Position numbers and translations under genes: made by a program. Source: an uncultured Eubacteriales bacterium (GTDB taxonomy: Bacteria > Bacillota > Clostridia > Oscillospirales > CAG-272). Taken from it: 14,074 nucleotides of DNA. Shown piece after piece: positions 1 through 6,470 of this stretch. The notes under the pieces are model-generated. The model ran no database searches. It was not told the DNA's origin and worked only from the letters and a program-made list of their open reading frames with translations. The stretch covers positions 1-14,074 of the forward strand of contig CAKRPQ010000049.1 of the NCBI GenBank assembly GCA_934385225.1, read 5' to 3'. Every line of letters begins with the position of its first letter. Position 1 is the stretch's first letter.

Positions 1-60
1 GCCTTATAACCTTTTAACATTCTACCATATATTTATAAACTAAACATAAACGTCAGGAAA

Positions 61-111
61 ATTTTTTAAAAAATCAAAAAACAAAAAAGGACGTCTTTTG
101 ACGTCCTTTTC
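61..111 (-). terminator. Intrinsic terminator after rplL
   Basis: A perfect 11-bp stem (85-95 with 100-110, core GGACGTC/GACGTCC) closes a 4-base loop. Read on the minus strand it is followed by a long T-rich run (complement of 67-88). It lies 56 bases past the rplL stop. On the plus strand no U-tract follows, so it points leftward and ends rplJ-rplL transcripts. Bases 1-60 are AT-rich with no gene that I can see. Confidence 0.88.
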
Positions 112-166
112 TGCACAGCAGTGATAGCTTTTAAGCGAGAAATAAGTAATCTGCTTTTCGCAAAAA

Positions 167-544
167 TTACTTGATTTCGACACCTGCGCCAGCCTCTTCG
201 AGCTGCTTCTTGATATTCTCTGCTTCTTCCTTGGAAACGCCCTCTTTGAGAGTCTTAGGAGCACCCTCAACGAGTTCCTTAGCCTCTTTAAGACCGAGAC
301 CCGTGATCTCACGAACGACCTTGATAACGTCGAGCTTCTTAGCACCGAAAGATGCAAGAACAACGTCGAACTCGGTCTTTTCTTCTGCTGCTGCGGGAGC
401 TGCGCCGCCTGCGACTGCAACTGCTGCAACGGGAGCTGCGGATACGCCGAACTCCTCTTCGATTGCCTTTACGAGATCTGCAAGTTCAAGAATGGTAAGT
501 TCTTTGATTTCATCAAGAATTTTGGTGGACTTTTCTGTTGCCAT
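167..544 (-). CDS. rplL: 50S ribosomal protein L7/L12
   Basis: This is the stalk protein of the large ribosomal subunit. It binds as dimers to the L10 C-terminal helix and recruits and stimulates the GTPase translation factors. The 125-residue product has the family layout: an N-terminal dimerisation domain (about 1-36, with ILELADLVKAIEEEFGV), an Ala/Val/Gly-rich flexible hinge (about 37-53), and a C-terminal factor-binding domain (about 55-125). That domain carries the hallmark EKTEFDVVLASFGAKKLDVI, then GLGLKEAKELVE and a final EEAGAGVEIK. Length is normal. The ATG (complement of 542-544) follows a GGAGGT ribosome-binding site (complement of 552-557). It is the distal gene of the rplJ-rplL unit, 74 bases after rplJ, and is closed by its own terminator. 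The GC-rich, Ala-heavy hinge produces long shadow ORFs on the other frames. Confidence 0.98.
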   Translation of the reverse strand: MATEKSTKILDEIKELTILELADLVKAIEEEFGVSAAPVAAVAVAGGAAPAAAEEKTEFDVVLASFGAKKLDVIKVVREITGLGLKEAKELVEGAPKTLKEGVSKEEAENIKKQLEEAGAGVEIK

Positions 545-618
545 TTTAATTTACCTCCGAAATATAATATAGAATTTTTTTAGAATTGAATCCGCAAGGA
601 ACATTATTTAAGAAGCGA

Positions 619-1137
619 TTAAGCCTCTGCGGGTGCTTCCGCACCGCCGTCCTTGTCGATCTTTGCTTGGAGAGCGTAAGCCAGTCCGTAAAGAGGAGAC
701 TGGAGGCTTCCGAGCATCTTTGCGATAAGGGTTTCTTTCGACGGAATGTCTGCGAGTTCCTTTATCGTGTCAACGTCAACTACTGCACCGTCAAGGTAAC
801 CTGCGAGAATGTTGAAAGATTCGATCTTCTCTGCGTACTCCTTGATAACCTTAGCGGGAGCAACCGGGTCTTCGCCGCTGATAGCGATTGCTGTCATGCC
901 GAAGAGATGCTTCTTCATGTCACCGAGACCGACCTGCTCGCAGGCTCTGCCTGTGAGGGTGTTCTTCATGACCATGTACTTTACACCTGCTTTACGAAGA
1001 GCGGCACGGAGCTTTGTATCGTCCTCAACGGTGATACCGCTGTAATTTACAACTACGCCGGACTGAGAATTCTTAATAAGCTCTGCGAGATCGCTGACTG
1101 TTTTCTTTTTCTGTTCGAGTATTGCATTGCTGGGCAT
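619..1137 (-). CDS. rplJ: 50S ribosomal protein L10
   Basis: L10 (uL10) anchors the L7/L12 stalk to 23S rRNA, and the L10-L12 complex also represses its own mRNA leader. The 172-residue protein starts MPSNAILEQKKKTVSDLAEL and has the conserved RNA-binding N-terminal domain, with VVVNYSGITV (about 29-38), LRAALRKAGVKYMVMKNTL (about 44-62) and LFGMTAIAISGEDP (about 78-91). A C-terminal helix (about 132-160) is the L12-binding part, and an Ala/Glu/Pro tail ends the chain. Length is typical. The ATG (complement of 1135-1137) sits 6 bases after a strong GGGAGGTGA site (complement of 1144-1152). It is the first gene of the unit and lies behind an L10 leader and attenuator. Neither rplK nor rplA precedes it here, because the upstream neighbour is a divergent T-box operon. 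Confidence 0.97.
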   Translation of the reverse strand: MPSNAILEQKKKTVSDLAELIKNSQSGVVVNYSGITVEDDTKLRAALRKAGVKYMVMKNTLTGRACEQVGLGDMKKHLFGMTAIAISGEDPVAPAKVIKEYAEKIESFNILAGYLDGAVVDVDTIKELADIPSKETLIAKMLGSLQSPLYGLAYALQAKIDKDGGAEAPAEA

Positions 1138-1172
1138 TTTGTTTCACCTCCCATTGTGAAAAATCAAGAATA

Positions 1173-1224
1173 TAAAAAATCTTTCTCCGCAAAGCCACCT
1201 GACACACCTTGCGCAAAGAAAGAT
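1173..1224 (-). terminator. Attenuator hairpin in the rplJ leader
   Basis: On the minus strand, ATCTTTCT (complement of 1217-1224) pairs with AGAAAGAT (complement of 1179-1186). Inside it, CGCAAGG (complement of 1207-1213) pairs with CTTTGCG (complement of 1188-1194, one G-U). A T6 run follows (complement of 1174-1179). This is an intrinsic terminator 5' of the rplJ start and downstream of the L10-binding RNA. The arrangement matches the transcription attenuation known for Bacillus subtilis rplJL, where bound L10-L12 favours termination. The mechanism here is inferred from position and structure. Confidence 0.75.
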
Positions 1225-1251
1225 AAATAACAATATATATAAAAGTTATAA

Positions 1252-1309
1252 ATCGTTCCTCGGCAGGGAAGCGGGAGCTTTTACGGAAACCTGCTGTCTT
1301 AGGTAACAG
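1252..1309 (-). promoter_or_regulatory. Ribosomal protein L10 leader (autoregulatory RNA)
   Basis: Read on the minus strand, the leader has CCTAAGACAGCAGG (complement of 1290-1303) and, 22 bases later, CCTGCCGAGG (complement of 1258-1267). These pair through CAGCAGG/CCTGCCG-type complementarity. ACAGCAGG and CCTGCCGAGG are the recognisable core of the Firmicute L10 leader family, the kink-turn-containing site bound by L10(L12)4. It starts within a few bases of the predicted transcription start (about 1307-1308) and is followed by the attenuator at 1173-1224. Excess L10-L12 would bind it and reduce rplJ-rplL read-through. Confidence 0.85.
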
Positions 1310-1314
1310 ATGGG

Positions 1315-1343
1315 ATTATACCATACCGCAGAAGTTTTGTCAA
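1315..1343 (-). promoter_or_regulatory. Consensus promoter for rplJ-rplL
   Basis: On the minus strand, TTGACA (complement of 1338-1343) and TATAAT (complement of 1315-1320) are both perfect and separated by exactly 17 bases. Transcription would start near 1307-1308, just ahead of the L10 leader. A perfect sigma-A consensus fits a highly expressed ribosomal operon. Confidence 0.92.
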
Positions 1344-1397
1344 TAGATTTCGGAAAATTTTTTTGAGAAAAATTCGAAAAAACTTTTGAAAAACCTC

Positions 1398-1426
1398 TTG
1401 ACAAGTCGAATTTTGCGTGATATACT
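1398..1426 (+). promoter_or_regulatory. Promoter of the T-box/trpXYZ operon
   Basis: TTGACA (1398-1403), a 17-base spacer, and TATACT (1421-1426) preceded by an extended -10 TG (1418-1419). The start would fall near 1433, immediately before the T-box stem I. It fires away from the rplJ promoter, with 54 bases between the two -35 boxes. Confidence 0.88.
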
Positions 1427-1432
1427 GTACTA

Positions 1433-1730
1433 AACCGATGAGAAAGAGTAGTAACCGAGGTAAACGTACCTTCAAGAGAGCCGCAGGCGGTGAGATTGCG
1501 GCAGGCACGGCGCGGCGAATGGACTTTCAAGGGCGAACCGAAAGCAAAAGGCGTGGAAAGCGGACGAGGACGCGAGACGCCGTGGGCAAGTAGGCTTCGA
1601 CGGGGTCGCTTCCGTTAGAGGGCGTAGCATATGCTTGTATGCAAGGAGGAGCTTCGGCTCGAATTCGGGTGGCACCGTGATTTTGATAATCGCCCCGAGT
1701 ATCTTAGGATACTCGGGGATTTTTGTTTTG
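1433..1730 (+). promoter_or_regulatory. Tryptophan T-box leader with terminator/antiterminator
   Basis: This RNA senses uncharged tRNA-Trp. Stem I opens with GAAAG (1442-1446) pairing CTTTC (1524-1528), followed by the AGTAG motif (1447-1451). A distal hairpin (GCCGCA 1480-1485 with TGCGGC 1497-1502) holds a GGTG in its loop. The specifier loop reads GAA-TGG-AC (1517-1524), so the codon is UGG, tryptophan. The T-box bulge is in GGGTGGCACCGTG (1667-1679). Its TGGC (1670-1673) fits an acceptor end of GCCA, matching the G73 discriminator of bacterial tRNA-Trp. The terminator stem is 1693-1703 with 1708-1718 (11 bp), then T-runs to 1729. The antiterminator pairs 1665-1669 with 1694-1698 and 1677-1681 with 1689-1693, sharing bases with the terminator, so the two exclude each other. 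Bases 1529-1664 hold the stem II/III region. Confidence 0.95.
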
Positions 1731-1789
1731 TGCCGTACCTTTTCGCCGATACCAAACAGGCAAAAAATAATAAAAAAGAGGTACAAAAA

Positions 1790-2773
1790 ATGAAAAAACT
1801 CATCTCTCTCGCACTCACACTTGTTCTTTGCCTTTCAGCACTTGCCGTTCTTTCATCGTGCGGCGAAAAGAAAACGTCCGATACGCTCAAAGTAGGCGTT
1901 ATTCAGTATATGAGCCACCCGTCGCTCGACAACTGCTATGCGGGTGTAAAGGAAGCCCTCGAATCCTCGGACAAAAACGTTACAATAGAATATAAAGTCG
2001 GCTCGGCAAACGCCGCCGACTCGGATTGCACGAGCTTCGCGAAGAATATGGTTGCGGAGAAGGTCGATCTTATTGTCGCGATAGCAACGCCCGCTGCAAA
2101 GGCTGCGTTCACGGCGTGCGCCGACACCGATATTCCCGTTATATTCTGCGCCGTTTCGGATCCCGTTCTTGCCGGACTTGTCAAATCCGCGGAAGAACCG
2201 GGCGACGCATGCACGGGTACGTCGGACGTGCTTGACCTTGCCGCACAGCTCGGTATGATCAAAACGTTCCAGCCCGATGTGAAGTCGATAGGCATTCTCT
2301 ACACCTCCTCGGAGGATAACTCGATTTCTAACCTCGCTGTTTTCAAAGAACTTTGTGAAAAGGAAAATATAGAAGTCGTCGCAAAATCCGTACAGAATGC
2401 CGCAGATATTCCGTCTGCCGCCGCAGACCTTGCGTCAAAGGTTGACTGCATAAACAACTTTACGGATAATAACGTCGTAAATAACCTTTCGGTAGTGCTT
2501 TCCGCCGCAGAGACGAACGGTATTCCCGTTTACGGCTCGGAGGTGGAGCAGGTAAAGAACGGCTGCCTCGCTTCAATGTCGATAGATTATAAAGCCCTCG
2601 GTAAAACGACGGGCGATATGGCACTTGAAGTTCTCGGCGGTGCCGACGCGTCGAAAATGCCCGTCCGCACGATAACGGAGGCGACCCCCGTAGTAAATAC
2701 GGACGTTCTCGGTGCACTCGGAATGACCATTCCCGAAGCATACGCAAACGCCGAAGCTGTAAAAAACAACTGA
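1790..2773 (+). CDS. trpX: ABC transporter substrate-binding lipoprotein, probably tryptophan (TrpX type)
   Basis: This is the lipid-anchored receptor of an importer; the 327-residue protein belongs to the ABC_sub_bind family (PF04392 type). It has a lipoprotein signal peptide with basic MKK, a hydrophobic stretch, and lipobox L-S-S-C with the acylated cysteine at C24. Two alpha/beta lobes follow. VGVIQYMSHPSLD (about 35-47) and IVAIATPAAKAAF (about 95-107) are typical of the family, as is VIFCAVSDP (about 117-125) at the ligand cleft. The ATG at 1790 was chosen because it begins the signal peptide and lies 7 bases after AGAGGT (1777-1782). A longer in-frame ORF to 1631 runs into the T-box and its terminator and is rejected. 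Permease and ATPase genes follow directly. Family members of this three-gene type behind Trp T-boxes are called TrpXYZ, so the tryptophan substrate rests on the leader codon, not on the protein alone. Confidence 0.88.
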   Translation: MKKLISLALTLVLCLSALAVLSSCGEKKTSDTLKVGVIQYMSHPSLDNCYAGVKEALESSDKNVTIEYKVGSANAADSDCTSFAKNMVAEKVDLIVAIATPAAKAAFTACADTDIPVIFCAVSDPVLAGLVKSAEEPGDACTGTSDVLDLAAQLGMIKTFQPDVKSIGILYTSSEDNSISNLAVFKELCEKENIEVVAKSVQNAADIPSAAADLASKVDCINNFTDNNVVNNLSVVLSAAETNGIPVYGSEVEQVKNGCLASMSIDYKALGKTTGDMALEVLGGADASKMPVRTITEATPVVNTDVLGALGMTIPEAYANAEAVKNN

Positions 2774-2786
2774 GAGGACAACTTAA

Positions 2787-3728
2787 ATGAACATTCTTGC
2801 CATAGCAGAGGTCTTTGTCGAAACGGGACTTGTGTTTTCTCTCATTGCGATGGGATATTACGTAACATACACCATACTTGATTTTCCCGACCTTACCGTT
2901 GAGGGAACGTTTCTTTCGGGCGGCGTCGTTTACGGACTTTGCGTTATGCTCGGACTTAACGCGTGGATAGGTATTATCCTTGCGTTTGTCGCGGGCTTCG
3001 CGTTCGGCTCGCTTACCGGATTTCTCTGCGTCAGAGTCGGCATACGTCCGCTTCTCTGCGGAATACTCGTGTCAACGGCACTTATTTCGGTCAACCTTGT
3101 TGCCGTCGGCGCGGGAATGAATCACGACTTTACGGGCGAGACAATGTCCTCGATTAGCTACGGCAGAAACGCGCCCACACTACATAATATTCCTCCGTTC
3201 AAATATATTCCCGCAAAAATCGACGGCGTCGGACTTCGCGACCTTGTCATATTCCTCGTCATCGCCGTGATCTTCAAACTGCTTCTCGATGCCTTCTTCG
3301 GTACAAAACGCGGACTTCTTCTCCGTGCCGCGGGCAATAACGACTGCTATGTGAAAACGCTTGCGGAAGATCCGGGGAAGAGTAAAATTCTCGGTCTTGC
3401 CATCGGAAACGGCTATGCTGCGGTTTCGGGCGCACTTTATTCGCAGATAAGCGGAAATGTGAACCAGTCAATGGGAATAGGTATGGTCGTTATCGGACTT
3501 GCGTCGCTTATAATCGGTCTTTCGGTGTTCCGCAAGGTCAGATTTATGAAGCCGACGACGAAAGTGATTCTCGGTTCGATAATATATCAGGCGTGCCTCA
3601 CCGTCGCCCAACAGCTCGGTATGCCGAGCGCATACAATAAACTGATAATGGCGCTTCTTTTCACGCTTGCGCTTGTTTTCAGCGGAAAAATCAAAAAGAA
3701 AGCAAACGGGGGCGGAAAAAATGCTTGA
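2787..3728 (+). CDS. trpY: ABC transporter permease, probably tryptophan (TrpY type)
   Basis: This 313-residue integral membrane protein belongs to the branched-chain-amino-acid-type permease family (BPD_transp_2, PF02653). I see about eight or nine hydrophobic segments, near residues 8-30, 42-82 (two), 86-110, 150-170, 200-220, 228-248, 258-276 and 283-303. The cytoplasmic loop LLLRAAGNNDCYVKTLAEDP (about 177-196), followed by GKSKILGLAIGNG, corresponds to the conserved ATPase-contact region of these permeases. The tail is basic. The ATG at 2787 follows GAGAGGA (2772-2778), which overlaps the trpX stop, 13 bases downstream of that gene. The 3' end overlaps the ATPase start by 8 bases, so the two are probably translationally coupled. 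It forms the transmembrane channel with the flanking receptor and ATPase genes. Confidence 0.9.
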   Translation: MNILAIAEVFVETGLVFSLIAMGYYVTYTILDFPDLTVEGTFLSGGVVYGLCVMLGLNAWIGIILAFVAGFAFGSLTGFLCVRVGIRPLLCGILVSTALISVNLVAVGAGMNHDFTGETMSSISYGRNAPTLHNIPPFKYIPAKIDGVGLRDLVIFLVIAVIFKLLLDAFFGTKRGLLLRAAGNNDCYVKTLAEDPGKSKILGLAIGNGYAAVSGALYSQISGNVNQSMGIGMVVIGLASLIIGLSVFRKVRFMKPTTKVILGSIIYQACLTVAQQLGMPSAYNKLIMALLFTLALVFSGKIKKKANGGGKNA

Positions 3729-4494
3729 ACTCAAAAATATCACAAAGATATACAGCCCTGGCGAGATAAACGAGACCTGCCTTTTCGAAAATTTTGATTT
3801 TAAGGCGGACGACGGCGAATTTATAAGCATCGTCGGCTCGAACGGAAGCGGAAAAACGTCGCTTCTCAATATAATCTGCGGCTCGATACCGACAGACGGC
3901 GGCGAAATACTGCTTGACGGAAAAGATATTTCAAAGCTGTCCGAGCACAAAAGATACGAGCAGATAGGCAGAGTTTATCAGAACCCGTCAATGGGCAACT
4001 GCCCCGACCTTACGATACTCGAAAATATGGCTCTTTCCGATTCAAAAGGAAAAAAATACGGACTGTCTGCCGCAGTGAACAAAAAAAGAGTCGATTTTTA
4101 TCGCGAGCGTCTCTCCGTTCTCGGTCTCGGACTTGAAGATAAGCTCCATGTGAAAGTCGGAGCACTTTCGGGAGGTCAGAGGCAGGCAATGTCGCTCCTT
4201 ATGGCGACGATGACCCCGATAAGATTTCTCATTCTCGACGAACACACGGCGGCACTTGACCCGAAAACAGCCGAGAATATTATGATTCTGACGGATAAGA
4301 TAGTCCGCGAGAAAAAGCTGACCGCAGTGATGGTCACGCACAATCTGCGCTTTGCCGTAGAGTACGGGACGCGCCTTGTGATGATGCACAGGGGAGAAAT
4401 CGTGCTTGACCGCGCGGGCGACGAAAAGAAAAAATCAACCGTACAGGATCTGCTGTCGATCTTCAACGAAATAAGCGTCGAATGCGGAAACTGA
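3721..4494 (+). CDS. trpZ: ABC transporter ATP-binding protein, probably tryptophan (TrpZ type)
   Basis: This is the nucleotide-binding subunit that powers the importer. The 257-residue product has every expected motif: Walker A GSNGSGKT (39-46), Q-loop Q87 in VYQNPS, signature LSGGQ (149-153), Walker B FLILDE (169-174), D-loop ALD (178-180) and the switch histidine H207 in VTHN. It resembles the ATPases paired with ABC_sub_bind receptors and LivH-like permeases. The ATG at 3721 overlaps the permease stop by 8 bases and begins MLELKNITKIY, a normal ATPase start. An in-frame ATG at 3667 would add 18 residues encoded inside the permease gene and is rejected. It is the last gene of the T-box operon, and a strong hairpin begins 3 bases after the stop. 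Confidence 0.93.
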   Translation: MLELKNITKIYSPGEINETCLFENFDFKADDGEFISIVGSNGSGKTSLLNIICGSIPTDGGEILLDGKDISKLSEHKRYEQIGRVYQNPSMGNCPDLTILENMALSDSKGKKYGLSAAVNKKRVDFYRERLSVLGLGLEDKLHVKVGALSGGQRQAMSLLMATMTPIRFLILDEHTAALDPKTAENIMILTDKIVREKKLTAVMVTHNLRFAVEYGTRLVMMHRGEIVLDRAGDEKKKSTVQDLLSIFNEISVECGN

Positions 4495-4496
4495 AA

Positions 4497-4529
4497 AAGG
4501 CTGTGCCATAGGCACAGCCTTCTTTTTTT
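4497..4529 (+). terminator. Bidirectional terminator between trpZ and rnpB
   Basis: A perfect 11-bp stem (4497-4507 with 4511-4521, AAGGCTGTGCC/GGCACAGCCTT) has a 3-base loop and a T-rich tail at 4520-4529 on the plus strand. On the minus strand the same hairpin is followed by five Ts, so it can also end the converging rnpB transcript. Confidence 0.92.
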
Positions 4530-4534
4530 AATCA

Positions 4535-4892
4535 TGCAACCGAGCCTGTAAGCCGGGTTCTGTCGTGAGCGATCATCAATCTTTGCGGCGCGTCACCGCG
4601 ACGCTCGAACTTTCGTTCTGCCACCCGGAGATATGTGTCGGGCAAACGATCTCCATGCGGTGTTGCTTCGGATAGGGTTTACATTTGCACATAGTTACCT
4701 ATGATGCCGGTGAGCTCTTGCCTCGCCTTTCCATCCTTGCCTGCCTTGCGGCATAGGCGGTCTATTTCTGTTGCACTTTCCCTAAGGTCACCCTCGGCTG
4801 ACGTTATCAGTTATCCTGCCCTGTGAAGCCCGGACTTTCCTCACGATAATGCCTTTCGGTATGATATCGCGCGACCGCTCGGCTCGGTTGCC
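4535..4892 (-). ncRNA. rnpB: RNase P RNA, bacterial type A
   Basis: This is the catalytic RNA that removes tRNA 5' leaders. On the minus strand the near-universal GAGGAAAGTCCGGGCTTC lies near the 5' end (complement of about 4827-4844) and ACAGAACCCGGCTTACAG near the 3' end. GGGAAAGTGCAACAGAAA and GACCGCC lie between them. The ends close as helix P1: GCAACCGAGCC (complement of 4881-4891) pairs with GGCTCGGTTGC (complement of 4536-4546). The length of about 358 bases fits, and the P-helix pattern looks like the ancestral A type rather than the Bacillus B type. The exact ends are estimated from P1 and the promoter. Transcription converges on the trpXYZ operon. Confidence 0.96.
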
Positions 4893-4897
4893 GTAAT

Positions 4898-4926
4898 ATT
4901 ATACTATAAAAAATGAAGAAAGTCAA
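4898..4926 (-). promoter_or_regulatory. Promoter of rnpB
   Basis: On the minus strand, TTGACT (complement of 4921-4926), a 17-base spacer and TATAAT (complement of 4898-4903). The predicted start near 4892 coincides with the 5' base of helix P1, which supports both calls. Confidence 0.88.
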
Positions 4927-4963
4927 TAATTTCGGCTTTTATTTTTTACCTTTCACATCAGCC

Positions 4964-4992
4964 TTGACTTTTTAGACGCAATAGTATATAAT
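4964..4992 (+). promoter_or_regulatory. Promoter of the HTH-serine dehydratase gene
   Basis: TTGACT (4964-4969), a 17-base spacer, and TATAAT (4987-4992). Transcription would begin near 4998-5000, after the in-frame ATG at 4994, so translation must begin at 5027. An AT-rich inverted repeat (4991-4995 with 5000-5004) overlaps the -10 end and start site. Confidence 0.85.
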
Positions 4993-5026
4993 AATGTATA
5001 TTATCGAAATCAAAGGAAGTGCTCCT

Positions 5027-6460
5027 ATGGAAAAGCTCCCGATTGCGGAACGCATAAAAAAATTCAGAACCGAAAAGAACCTTTCCCAGACGGAACTCGG
5101 AAATCTTCTCGGCGTTTCCAACCGCGCCGTTTCAAAGTGGGAAAAGGGCGAGGCGTATCCGACGATAGATACGCTTGTCAACATTTCAAAGGTTTTCGGC
5201 GTGCGCGTGGAGGACCTGCTTTCCGTCGCGGGCAGTCCGAGACCCGAACGCGAATGCAGCGGCATGGAGACGGTAAGAGATATTTACCGCATAGGTTCGG
5301 GACCGTCAAGTTCGCACTCAATGGGACCCGAAAGGGCGTCAATGCTGTTTCGCCGCAAGTTCCCGAATGCCGATAAGTACGAGGTGACGCTTTACGGCTC
5401 GCTCGCGCTCACGGGAGTCGGACACAGAACCGATTACGTTATCAAAAAGACGCTTGCGCCGACACCGACCGATATAAAGTTCGATAAGGTGACGACCGAC
5501 CTGCCACACCCGAACACGATGAAGCTCGTCGCGCTTGAAAAAGGCGTAAATGTCGGCGAATGGACGGTGATTTCCGTCGGCGGAGGTTCTATAAGAGTTC
5601 TCGGCGAGGACGTTGTAAAACCGAATTACATTTATAAGCTCGATAAATTCAAGGATATTGCAGATTACTGTATTTCAAGCAGAATGAGAATCTGGCAATA
5701 CGTCGAAGCCGTCGAGGGCAGAGAGATATGGGACTATCTTCTTTCCGTGTGGGAGAGTATGCAAAGTGCGATCGAACGCGGATTGTCTGTTGACGGCGAG
5801 CTTTTCGGCGGTCTCGGCGTAAAACGAAAGGCAAAATACCTTTATAACCAGCGACATATGGACGAAAGCGCGGAGACGAGACAGAACAGACTCGTATGTT
5901 CATACGCTTTTGCCGTCAGCGAAGAAAACGCGGCGGGTAATGTGATAGTTACAGCGCCGACATGCGGCTCAAGCGGAGTATTGCCCGCCGTTCTGCGGTA
6001 TATAACCGAGAAGAATAAAGTCGAGACAGAGAAAATTCTGCACGCGCTCGCAACGGCGGGAGTTATCGGAAATCTCATAAAGACGAATGCGTCGATAAGC
6101 GGCGCGGAGTGCGGCTGCCAGGCGGAGATAGGCAGCGCGTGTGCCATGGCGGCGGCAGCCCTTGCCGAAATATACGATATGGATATTGCGCAGATAGAGT
6201 ACGCGGCGGAGGTTGCGATAGAGCATCATCTCGGACTCACCTGTGACCCGATAAAGGGACTTGTGCAAATACCGTGCATTGAGCGCAACGCCGTTGCGGC
6301 AATGCGCGCGATAAACGCCGTGAATCTTGCAAATTTTCTGACCGACACGAGAAAGATTTCTTTTGACCTTATCGTGCAGACGATGTACGAGACGGGAAGG
6401 GACCTCTCAAAAATATATCGCGAAACGAGCGAAGGCGGACTTGCAAAACTCTATCCGTAA
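5027..6460 (+). CDS. XRE helix-turn-helix domain fused to single-chain L-serine dehydratase
   Basis: The 477-residue protein joins a putative DNA-binding domain to an enzyme that deaminates L-serine to pyruvate and ammonia. Residues about 7-65 are a Cro/C1-type HTH (SQTELGNLLGVSNRAVSKWE, then GEAYPTIDTLVNISKVFGV). After a short linker, M80 begins METVRDIYRIGSGPSSSHSMGP, where ordinary single-chain enzymes normally start, and the remaining 398 residues match a full enzyme: beta part about 80-230, alpha part about 245-477. The [4Fe-4S] ligands are C364 (GCQAEIGSACAM), C406 (LTCDP) and C417 (IPCIER). Their 42- and 11-residue spacings equal those of the Legionella enzyme, and TAPTCGSSG (309-317) is also present. 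No C-terminal cysteine tail is present (ends GGLAKLYP). The ATG at 5027 follows AAAGGAAG (5012-5019); the ATG at 4994 precedes the predicted transcript start. The enzyme call is secure. Regulation by serine or cluster state is inference. Confidence 0.93.
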   Translation: MEKLPIAERIKKFRTEKNLSQTELGNLLGVSNRAVSKWEKGEAYPTIDTLVNISKVFGVRVEDLLSVAGSPRPERECSGMETVRDIYRIGSGPSSSHSMGPERASMLFRRKFPNADKYEVTLYGSLALTGVGHRTDYVIKKTLAPTPTDIKFDKVTTDLPHPNTMKLVALEKGVNVGEWTVISVGGGSIRVLGEDVVKPNYIYKLDKFKDIADYCISSRMRIWQYVEAVEGREIWDYLLSVWESMQSAIERGLSVDGELFGGLGVKRKAKYLYNQRHMDESAETRQNRLVCSYAFAVSEENAAGNVIVTAPTCGSSGVLPAVLRYITEKNKVETEKILHALATAGVIGNLIKTNASISGAECGCQAEIGSACAMAAAALAEIYDMDIAQIEYAAEVAIEHHLGLTCDPIKGLVQIPCIERNAVAAMRAINAVNLANFLTDTRKISFDLIVQTMYETGRDLSKIYRETSEGGLAKLYP

Positions 6461-6470
6461 GAGGAAAATA

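Noticed and set aside
586..1230. Long plus-strand ORF of 214 codons antisense to rplJ
   Set aside because: It is the shadow of rplJ. It has no ribosome-binding site, a cysteine-rich composition typical of antisense frames, and runs over the rplJ leader.
1631..1789. N-terminal extension of the substrate-binding protein
   Set aside because: It would begin inside the T-box and read through the terminator hairpin. The signal peptide and ribosome-binding site place the start at 1790.
4994..5026. Earlier in-frame ATG for the HTH-serine dehydratase
   Set aside because: It lies 2 bases after the -10 box, before the expected transcription start, and has no ribosome-binding site. The ATG at 5027 has AAAGGAAG.
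5264..6460. Reading the serine dehydratase as a separate gene starting at M80
   Set aside because: The frame is continuous from the HTH domain, no Shine-Dalgarno site precedes 5264, and the HTH part alone has no stop. Internal initiation remains possible but is not supported.
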